A stretch of DNA of 6,310 nt, taken from contig CALAWM010000047.1 of the NCBI GenBank assembly GCA_937895315.1, positions 1 to 6,310 of the forward strand. The letters run 5' to 3'. A program made the translations under genes and the position numbers. This document shows, piece by piece, positions 1 through 5,455 of this stretch. The stretch is from an uncultured Caryophanales bacterium (GTDB taxonomy: Bacteria > Bacillota_I > Bacilli_A > RFN20 > CAG-826). Under the pieces are notes generated by a model. The model saw only the letters and a list, made by a program, of their open reading frames with translations, was not told the origin of the DNA and searched no databases. Every line of letters starts with the position of its first letter. Positions within the stretch are counted from its first letter, which is position 1.

Positions 1-996
1 CATTTATATTTTGACATTAAAAGTTTTTTAACAAATTTAAAAGGTAGTCTTTATCATACTGATATTGCCCTTACGAAATTCGTTGAAACACTTGATACCA
101 ATAACGTCGATCTTAAAGTTATTGAAGAAGCAAGTGGTAAAAAAGTATTTAGCGATAACGGAACCGGTTTTACAACAACTGTCGGCACAAAGATTTATAC
201 CTTAACAAGCGACTCAGTCACCAGTGATATTCCTTACTATTCATATAGTGAAGTTAAAACTATCGCAACCCGTGATGAAAACGATGTTGTCACTTATACT
301 GATGTCAATTTTGAATATTTAAGAGTGTATTACACCGCCCACTTAGATACTACTTATTTAAATGGTAATGTTATTACTGAACCGGAAGTATTTTTAGCCA
401 ATCGCCTTTTAAATCTAACCGGGGAAGACGCTAAAAATAATGTGACTAGTCACTTAATCATTGGTAAAACTGCTTTATATATGCGCCTTTATAATCCTAA
501 CAAACTTAATGAGCCAAATAGCGCTCTTACTTTTGATGGCCGTACCAATAGTTTAGAAGTTGGCTTAAACATTCGCGATTTTGGTAAAGTTGATGTTGAT
601 GGTAAACCAATCTTAAAAACAGATATGGATTACGCTGATAAAGTCGTCGCAAACTTTGCAAAAATGCAAGATGCTGCTTATACTGAAGTTAAAACGCAAA
701 GATTTTGGATTTCCACCGGAATGTATGCCATTATCTTTACCGGTATTGGCCTTGTAATGGGATTAGTCATCTTTGTCGCAACCCGCGGTAAAATGAATCC
801 TAACCGTGATTTAAAATTCTTTGAAGCAATGAAAGTTGGAGCTTGGTTATTACCTACTCCTGCCCTTCTTACTTTAATCCTCGGCTTTATCCTCCCCGAA
901 AGTTTCTTCCAAACCATCTTTGTAATGGCTCTTGGGATGCGTAGCGTATGGCTTACAATGCGAACCCTTGGACCACAAGCGCAAGATAATCGCTAA
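1..996 (+). CDS. Membrane protein with large soluble domain and three C-terminal membrane helices (5' partial)
   Basis: The frame is open from the first base to the TAA at 994-996, giving 331 visible residues, so the N-terminus lies outside the window. A GTG at 325 could be mistaken for a start, but the frame continues upstream without a stop and no good ribosome binding site precedes it. About the first 237 visible residues are hydrophilic, rich in Thr, Asp, Asn and Tyr, and look like a folded extracytoplasmic domain. Three hydrophobic segments follow at roughly 238-260, 279-298 and 301-321, then a short polar tail ending in DNR. The charged loop between the first two segments (RGKMNPNRD) is probably cytoplasmic. 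This layout weakly recalls DUF1189-type membrane proteins, which have a soluble domain ahead of a membrane block, but I cannot confirm that family and assign no function. The gene converges on the minus-strand operon and shares its terminator. Confidence 0.85.
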   Translation, partial: HLYFDIKSFLTNLKGSLYHTDIALTKFVETLDTNNVDLKVIEEASGKKVFSDNGTGFTTTVGTKIYTLTSDSVTSDIPYYSYSEVKTIATRDENDVVTYTDVNFEYLRVYYTAHLDTTYLNGNVITEPEVFLANRLLNLTGEDAKNNVTSHLIIGKTALYMRLYNPNKLNEPNSALTFDGRTNSLEVGLNIRDFGKVDVDGKPILKTDMDYADKVVANFAKMQDAAYTEVKTQRFWISTGMYAIIFTGIGLVMGLVIFVATRGKMNPNRDLKFFEAMKVGAWLLPTPALLTLILGFILPESFFQTIFVMALGMRSVWLTMRTLGPQAQDNR

Positions 997-1003
997 GAAA
1001 TAT

Positions 1004-1042
1004 ATTAAAAAGCACCACTTCAATTATGTGGTGCTTTTTAAT
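1004..1042. terminator. Bidirectional rho-independent terminator between convergent genes
   Basis: A perfect 15-base inverted repeat, 1004-1018 against 1028-1042, surrounds a 9-base loop. The core is GCACCAC/GTGGTGC and the outer part is A-rich on the left and T-rich on the right, so either strand gives a GC-rich stem followed by a run of U. It starts 7 bases after the stop of the plus-strand membrane protein gene and directly abuts the stop of the minus-strand ATP-grasp gene at 1043, so it probably ends both transcripts. Confidence 0.9.
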
Positions 1043-1900
1043 TTATAGAGTATTGATTATGTATTCTAATATCTTTAATGTTAGATCACTTTTACTAACT
1101 TTATTTACGGCCACGGTTCGCATGTTGGAATTAACTTCTAATACAACCGGTGTTTGACCTTTGAACATAATATCAACCCCTGCAAAATGGCCTTTAATTG
1201 CTTTGGTCGCGGCAATGGCAAGTGCTTTAACTTCGTCGTTAACACTTACATCTTCCGCCTTTCCACCTTGATTAATATTACTCCGAAAATCATGATCATT
1301 GGTGCGAAGGACACTAGAAATAACTTCATTCCCTACAACATTGATCCGGTAATCTTGACCGCGGTTCGTACCGATAAATTCTTGGGCCATTAATGGTTTG
1401 GTGCCATGACTTTCAATAATATCTTTAAGTTCATTTTCGTTTTTAGCAAGATATACTTGTTCACCAAAGGAACCAAAACGTTCTTTAATGACCATCGGAA
1501 AGTTTAAGGATAAAAGATTTTCTTTATATTCTTCATAGTGCTCAATAATATTTCCGTAAAAATGTAAAGGGAATACAAAGAAACGTGGTTGGCGGATATT
1601 TTCTTTTTCTAAAGCATAAGCGGTTAAGGCTTTATCATCACATAAATAAATGGCTTCGGGATTATTAAATACTTTAATGCCCATGGCTTCAATCGTTCTT
1701 GCTAAATAGATATCTTTGTCCCAAAATAGACAAAAGTCAACTTTATTAGTTTTTAAATATGAAAGAACATGGGGATTATTCACCGCGGTTAGATTAAGGT
1801 CTTTAATTAATTTACTTTTATTTAAAAACTCTTCCGTTTGCAGAAGATATTTCCCGGTTGCATGATTAATGTTGGTAACTATGATGCCATTAATCGCCAT
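1043..1900 (-). CDS. RimK-type ATP-grasp ligase
   Basis: This 285-residue protein belongs to the ATP-grasp superfamily and most resembles RimK, which joins amino acids (classically glutamate) to a protein C-terminus or small molecule through an acyl-phosphate. An N-terminal pre-ATP-grasp domain covers about 1-85. The ATP-grasp part shows DDKALT at 88-93, the nucleotide lysine and glycine-rich loop KERFGSFGE at 139-147, the adenine-side segment AQEF at 172-175, QDYR at 182-185, DHDFRSN at 202-208, and the metal ligands Asp243, Glu255 and Asn257 (VDIMF and LEVNSN). All expected catalytic residues are present. The usual RimK EVNASPG is EVNSNMR here, so the substrate may differ from ribosomal protein S6. 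I place the start at the ATG of 1900 because GAGGAAG lies just upstream; a longer reading from 1945 would run 56 bases into the preceding gene. It is last in the operon and overlaps its neighbour by 11 bases. The fold is secure; the substrate is unknown. Confidence 0.9.
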   Translation of the reverse strand: MAINGIIVTNINHATGKYLLQTEEFLNKSKLIKDLNLTAVNNPHVLSYLKTNKVDFCLFWDKDIYLARTIEAMGIKVFNNPEAIYLCDDKALTAYALEKENIRQPRFFVFPLHFYGNIIEHYEEYKENLLSLNFPMVIKERFGSFGEQVYLAKNENELKDIIESHGTKPLMAQEFIGTNRGQDYRINVVGNEVISSVLRTNDHDFRSNINQGGKAEDVSVNDEVKALAIAATKAIKGHFAGVDIMFKGQTPVVLEVNSNMRTVAVNKVSKSDLTLKILEYIINTL

Positions 1901-2276
1901 AGTCACTTCCTCGTGAAATATCATCAAACTTAAGCCCGGCATCATGAATTACTTCACTTATTTCGATTAGTAAATAGTCCTTATCTTTAAAGACCGGGTC
2001 GTTTATGTCTCTTGTAAACAATACTTTGGGGGCTCTTTTACTTATATTAAAAAATATGTCTAAAATATGTTGTTGTTGCTTGGGAAACCGTTCAAAAAGT
2101 CTCGTTAACTGCGTATAAAACCATGGCTCAATATAAAATTCTCCATCTTCTACTAAATAACCTCTCGCAAACTTTGTCCGTTCTTCTTTAATTCTTGTTA
2201 AATGTTTAAATTCACTATAATCCCAAATTGGGACTAAATTGTCATAATTATATTCATAATGATCATTGTTTTGCAT
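1890..2276 (-). CDS. Hypothetical protein, 128 residues, coupled to ATP-grasp gene
   Basis: I do not recognise this family. The protein is soluble, with no signal peptide or membrane segment, and is highly charged and aromatic. Visible features are a Tyr/Asn/Asp-rich start (1-20), a basic stretch around 24-39, an aromatic patch EPWFYTQL at 50-57, a helical-looking segment at 55-80, a KVLFTRDIND segment at 84-93, a hydrophobic LLIEISEVI at 102-110, and an acidic tail ending SDYGD. The start is taken as the ATG of 2276: AGAGGTG sits 6 bases upstream, while the in-frame GTG at 2285 is part of that binding site and cannot serve well as the start. It begins 11 bases after the rlmH stop and its own stop overlaps the ATP-grasp start by 11 bases. 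Good ribosome binding sites and tight packing support a real gene. A role together with the ligase, as partner or substrate, is inference only. Confidence 0.8.
   Translation of the reverse strand: MQNNDHYEYNYDNLVPIWDYSEFKHLTRIKEERTKFARGYLVEDGEFYIEPWFYTQLTRLFERFPKQQQHILDIFFNISKRAPKVLFTRDINDPVFKDKDYLLIEISEVIHDAGLKFDDISRGSDYGD
1906..1912 (-). promoter_or_regulatory. Ribosome binding site of the ATP-grasp gene
   Basis: On the minus strand this reads GAGGAAG, with the GAGG core 8 bases before the ATG at 1900. It fixes that ATG as the start rather than the in-frame ATGs further upstream (1945 and neighbours). It lies inside the 3' end of the upstream coding region, which suggests coupled translation. 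Confidence 0.8.
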
Positions 2277-2282
2277 ACTTTT

Positions 2283-2289
2283 CACCTCT
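2283..2289 (-). promoter_or_regulatory. Ribosome binding site deciding the start of the 128-residue protein
   Basis: The minus strand reads AGAGGTG, ending 6 bases before the ATG at 2276. The site overlaps the TAG stop of rlmH (2288-2290) and contains the GTG triplet at 2285, which would otherwise be the longer alternative start. Confidence 0.8.
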
Positions 2290-2764
2290 ACTTATGATAT
2301 GTTTCGTTATTTAATATTTTAAAAGCCCGGAAGATTTGTTCGAGTAATAATACTCTAAATAGTTGATGGGGAAAAGTAAGGTCACTAAAACTAATAACCT
2401 TATTCGCGCGCGTATATATATTATTACTTAGACCATGACTGCTGCCGATGATGAAAGTAACTTTACTTTGCCCTAAGGAAAAGGCGTTATTTAATTCCTC
2501 GCTAAAGGATAATGAGTCTAATTTTTTGCCATGGGGCGCTAAAGCGATAACATACTCCTTATCACTTATTCTTTTTAAGATATTTTCACCTTCACTATCA
2601 AGCGCACTATTAATTGTTTTTTCGCTTGCTTTTAATGGCGTTGTTTCTTCTTTTATTTCAATAACTTCAATGTCTGTATACTTTGAAATCATCTTTAAAT
2701 ATTCCTGAACACTTAACAAAAGTGGTCCCTTAACTTTGCCCACCGCAATAACATTAATTTTCAT
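2288..2764 (-). CDS. rlmH: 23S rRNA (pseudouridine1915-N3)-methyltransferase RlmH
   Basis: RlmH is a SPOUT-class enzyme that uses S-adenosylmethionine to methylate pseudouridine 1915 in helix 69 of 23S rRNA, acting late on assembled 70S ribosomes. The 158-residue length is typical. The family's trefoil-knot signature is present: the SAM loop FIIGSSHGLS at 104-113, SFSDLTFPHQLFRV at 125-138, the helix LLLEQIFRAFKI at 139-150, and the characteristic C-terminal YHK at 156-158. The loop has Gly-Ser where many homologues have Gly-Gly, a mild change. The start at 2764 is preceded by GGAG (2771-2774) with a 6-base spacer. It overlaps the end of walJ by 11 bases, suggesting coupled translation. Nearness of rlmH to walJ is also seen in Bacillus-type genomes. 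Confidence 0.96.
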   Translation of the reverse strand: MKINVIAVGKVKGPLLLSVQEYLKMISKYTDIEVIEIKEETTPLKASEKTINSALDSEGENILKRISDKEYVIALAPHGKKLDSLSFSEELNNAFSLGQSKVTFIIGSSHGLSNNIYTRANKVISFSDLTFPHQLFRVLLLEQIFRAFKILNNETYHK

Positions 2765-3512
2765 TTAAATCTCCGCTGATGGGGACATATTGATGGGCAG
2801 CCCGTAATTTAAATTGACTTTGATCAATGCCGTATTTTCGAAACACTTTATCCATTGTTTTTAAGGCTTCTTCTGGGGTATTGGCTTCTTCGCTTAAGTG
2901 CGCTAAAATTATTTCTTTAGTATTTGGTCCGATTAATTCCGCTAAATAGTGGGCACATGCTTCATTTGACAAATGGCCGGTATCACTAAGGATTCTTTGG
3001 ATGAGGTCAAAGGGGCGGTTTGTTTGGAGTAATAGTCGCGGACTATGATTTGATTCAATAATATAGAGATGCGCATTCTTCATTAAACTTAAATTACGAC
3101 TACTAATGTAGCCGGTATCAGTCATATACACAACTTTATAATCTTTTGTTTCAATAATATAGCCCACTGAATTTTCCGCGTCATGACTCGTTGGCAATGG
3201 TGTAATCGTGAATTCATTAAGCAAAAAGGCGTTATATGGTTCGACTACATAGTATTCACTACCGCGCGGTAAAGTGTTTTGTGAGGCAAAAACATTACCA
3301 TTAGCGACACTTTTAAATTGCGGTGTTAAGTGATCACTATGCTTGTGAGTGTAAAGCACGGCAAAAACATCTTCTTGTTTAAGACTAAAGAGGTCTAGAC
3401 GATTGCGATATTCTTTTAAACTTAGGCCTAAGTCAATAAGTATTTTGGTTTCCGGTCCTTCGATTATCGTTGCGTTAGCCCTTGAACCACTAGCGAGGAT
3501 GTAATATTTCAT
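2754..3512 (-). CDS. walJ: Metallo-beta-lactamase-fold exonuclease WalJ/YycJ
   Basis: This 252-residue protein is a metallo-beta-lactamase-fold hydrolase of the YycJ/WalJ family, whose members are reported to be 5'-to-3' DNA exonucleases linked to mismatch repair. The start LASGSRANAT (6-15) is a hallmark of the family. The two-metal site is complete: THKHSDH at 55-61 (His56, His58, Asp60, His61), His110 in TSHDAEN, Asp132 in TDTGY, and His205 in LAHLSEE. The family segments ESNHSP (153-158) and GHLSNEAC (179-186) are also present. There is no signal peptide, so it acts in the cytoplasm. The ATG at 3512 overlaps the dnaB stop as ATGA; the nearest GGGA is weak and 10 bases away, so translation probably depends on reinitiation after dnaB. 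In many Bacillota walJ sits at the end of the walRK operon; those genes are not in this window, and here it follows dnaB directly. Confidence 0.93.
   Translation of the reverse strand: MKYYILASGSRANATIIEGPETKILIDLGLSLKEYRNRLDLFSLKQEDVFAVLYTHKHSDHLTPQFKSVANGNVFASQNTLPRGSEYYVVEPYNAFLLNEFTITPLPTSHDAENSVGYIIETKDYKVVYMTDTGYISSRNLSLMKNAHLYIIESNHSPRLLLQTNRPFDLIQRILSDTGHLSNEACAHYLAELIGPNTKEIILAHLSEEANTPEEALKTMDKVFRKYGIDQSQFKLRAAHQYVPISGDLNEN
2771..2774 (-). promoter_or_regulatory. Ribosome binding site of rlmH
   Basis: The minus strand reads GGAG with a 6-base spacer to the rlmH ATG at 2764. It lies within the 3' end of walJ and supports the start that overlaps walJ by 11 bases. Confidence 0.75.
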
Positions 3513-5002
3513 TCACTACTTTTCCCGCGACTAGCATGGGCGCGCTGCATGGCTTTTAGTGATTCTAAAACGCCAGTATCTGGATTATCAAAACTCGAAA
3601 TTGATTTAAAGAATAAAAGCGTAATATTGGCAGTTTCCCCGCTTCTATTTTTAGCAAGCATAATGTCAACTGGCGAAATATTGTTATCATCGCCCGAAGC
3701 CCGAAGGGTTTCATAATATGCTTGGTAAGCGGCGTTTGTCGGTTTGATTGTTCCTTGACCAATATAATAATCTTCACGATACATTAAGAAGACTTGATCA
3801 GCATCTTGTTCAAGACTGCCGGATTCCCGTAAGTCACTCATCATTGGTTTTTTATCACTCCGGGCTTCGACTTGTCTTGATAATTGGGAGAAGGCAATAA
3901 CCGTAATTTTTAATTCCCGGGCAAGGGCTTTAAGTTGCGCACTAATCCGACTTAATTCAAGTTGACGATTTTCGGCATCACCACTTGTCGTAATAAGCCC
4001 AATATAGTCAACAAAAATTGCACATAAATTGTCATTTTCTCTTTTTAATTTCCGGGCTTTTAATACAAGGTCATTAATGTTAATATTTGGAGTTTCATCG
4101 ATATATAGCGGTACTTTTTCTAATTTAGTTAGTGTTTCGTCGATTTTCACACGTTCCCTTGCACTTAAAGTACCTTCTAAAATTTTCTTATGTTGAATGC
4201 CGGAAACTTTTGATAAGAGCCGTTGCATTAATTGGCGGCTTGCCATTTCAAGACTAAAGAACCCAACTGTTCTTTCATTTTTAACCGCCATATTGTAAGC
4301 AAGACTTAACCCAAAAGCTGTTTTACCAACCGCTGGACGCGCGGCAATAATAACATAGTTATCTTCTTGGAAACCATGGGTGTAACGATCTAATTCTAAA
4401 AACCCTGTCGCACTCCCTGTAAGTTTTCCCGTTCCAGATTCTTTCATTGTTTCTAAATATGCTTTTAAATCTTTGGCAACATCGCCAAGTGATTCAAAGT
4501 CCATGATACGGCGTTCTTCAGCGACTTTGGTAATATCTCTTGTCAGGTCGCTTACATAATCGTTGGCGTCACTTACTCGTCCTTTGCGATATATTTCTAA
4601 ATTATTATCAATTACTTTTAGAGCATTACGAAGTAAGTTTAAGTCTTTTAGTTTTAGACAATAGTCTTTCATGGCCGAGAAGGTAATCGCTTCACTGCCA
4701 AGCGCTGTTAAGTATTCCATCCCGCCAATTGCACTAAGGAGTTTAAGCTCTTTAAGTTTTCCGCTTACCGTTAAAAAGTCAATGGCCACTTGTTCTTCAT
4801 GGAGTAACTTAATGGCGTGAAAGATTGCTCGATGATTATTATCAACATTGGGAAAGTATGATTCTTGTAAATGTTGCATTCCGATTTCCACACTTTTATC
4901 GGACATGAGCATAAGCCCCAGTACGGTTCTTTCTAAAAGAACATCATGGGGAATCGGAATCGTTTTATCATTAAACACAAAAGGATTATTATCAAATTTC
5001 AT
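3509..5002 (-). CDS. dnaB: Replicative DNA helicase DnaB (DnaC in Bacillus nomenclature)
   Basis: This is the hexameric ring helicase that unwinds DNA at the replication fork and binds primase. The protein has 497 residues against about 450 for many homologues. The N-terminal primase-interaction domain covers about 19-135 (PHDVLLERTVLG, IGGMEYL), followed by a linker and the RecA-like domain from about 185. Visible motifs are Walker A ARPAVGKT at 221-228, the catalytic Glu252 in SLEM, Walker B IFVDYIGLI at 329-337, AFSQLSRQVEAR at 370-381, MMSDLRESGSLEQDAD at 387-402, and the arginine-finger segment KNRSG at 451-455. Walker B has Gly where DYLQL is usual, and KNRSGETA replaces KQRNGPTG. A longer loop at about 413-446 accounts for part of the extra length. 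No intein is present. The gene starts two bases after the rplI stop codon, with AAAGGA 11 bases upstream of its ATG, and ends in TGA overlapping walJ. Confidence 0.97.
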   Translation of the reverse strand: MKFDNNPFVFNDKTIPIPHDVLLERTVLGLMLMSDKSVEIGMQHLQESYFPNVDNNHRAIFHAIKLLHEEQVAIDFLTVSGKLKELKLLSAIGGMEYLTALGSEAITFSAMKDYCLKLKDLNLLRNALKVIDNNLEIYRKGRVSDANDYVSDLTRDITKVAEERRIMDFESLGDVAKDLKAYLETMKESGTGKLTGSATGFLELDRYTHGFQEDNYVIIAARPAVGKTAFGLSLAYNMAVKNERTVGFFSLEMASRQLMQRLLSKVSGIQHKKILEGTLSARERVKIDETLTKLEKVPLYIDETPNININDLVLKARKLKRENDNLCAIFVDYIGLITTSGDAENRQLELSRISAQLKALARELKITVIAFSQLSRQVEARSDKKPMMSDLRESGSLEQDADQVFLMYREDYYIGQGTIKPTNAAYQAYYETLRASGDDNNISPVDIMLAKNRSGETANITLLFFKSISSFDNPDTGVLESLKAMQRAHASRGKSSE

Positions 5003-5003
5003 A

Positions 5004-5453
5004 TTATTCTTTATCCTTTACAATAACGTGAATAGTTGCCACAACATCTTTATAAAGTTCAACTTTAACGGTGGCCGTTCCTAGAAGATTAATCGGACTA
5101 AAATTCACTAATTTCTTTCGGTCGATTTCAATGTTAAATTTTTGTTTAATTTCGTCTTCCACCTTTTTGGCAGTAATCGCTCCGAAGGCTTTTCCTTTTT
5201 CACCAACCGCTAAGATAAAGACTAATTCTTTAGCCTCAAGTTTCTTTTTGTTTTGAAGGGCAAGTTCTTTTAAAGCAGCGGCTTCTCTTTTTATTTTGGC
5301 TTGATTTGCTTCAAGTTGAGAAATATTACGGTCATTATAAGCAACAGCAAGTTTCCGAGGAATAAGGAAATTGGTTGCATAACCATCACTAACTTCAATA
5401 ATTTGGTCTTTTTTACCAACCTTTTTCACATCTTGTAATAAAATTACTTTCAT
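5004..5453 (-). CDS. rplI: 50S ribosomal protein bL9
   Basis: bL9 binds 23S rRNA near the base of the L1 stalk and bridges to neighbouring ribosomes, helping keep the reading frame. The 149-residue length is normal. The N-terminal domain carries the family signature MKVILLQDVKKVGKKD with DGYATNFLIPRKLAV at 23-37. A long charged, Ala/Lys-rich helix follows at about 42-76, then the C-terminal domain with GEKGKAFGAIT at 84-94, IEIDRKK at 108-114 and LLGTATVKVEL at 123-133. The ATG at 5453 is preceded by AGAAGG (5461-5466) with a 7-base spacer, a site formed from the last codons of gdpP. It begins 2 bases after the gdpP stop, and dnaB begins 1 base after its own stop. The gdpP-rplI-dnaB order is the conserved one in Bacillota. 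Confidence 0.98.
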   Translation of the reverse strand: MKVILLQDVKKVGKKDQIIEVSDGYATNFLIPRKLAVAYNDRNISQLEANQAKIKREAAALKELALQNKKKLEAKELVFILAVGEKGKAFGAITAKKVEDEIKQKFNIEIDRKKLVNFSPINLLGTATVKVELYKDVVATIHVIVKDKE

Positions 5454-5455
5454 TT

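Noticed and set aside
325..996. Complete 223-residue gene starting at GTG 325
   Set aside because: The frame is open back to base 1 with protein-like composition, and no convincing ribosome binding site precedes the GTG, so this is the interior of a longer gene.
1154..1393. Plus-strand open frame of 79 codons inside the ATP-grasp gene
   Set aside because: It lies antisense to conserved ATP-grasp motifs, has no recognisable domain, and is explained as a shadow of the real gene.
1901..1945. N-terminal extension of the ATP-grasp gene from ATG 1945
   Set aside because: The ATG at 1900 has a well-spaced GAGGAAG and gives the normal RimK-like N-terminus; the extension only repeats coding sequence of the upstream gene in another frame.
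1890..2285. GTG start at 2285 for the 128-residue protein
   Set aside because: That GTG is part of the AGAGGTG ribosome binding site of the ATG at 2276.
1906..2290. Graspetide (ATP-grasp-modified peptide) precursor
   Set aside because: The neighbouring protein is 128 residues and looks folded, with no repeated core motif or leader-core division, and the ligase resembles RimK rather than a macrocyclase; kept only as a weak possibility in the pair finding.
3565..3777. Second minus-strand frame of 70 codons inside dnaB
   Set aside because: It is nested out of frame in the conserved DnaB C-terminal region with no family features.
4848..5256. Two plus-strand open frames across the dnaB-rplI junction
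   Set aside because: Both are antisense to well-conserved genes and have composition typical of chance frames.
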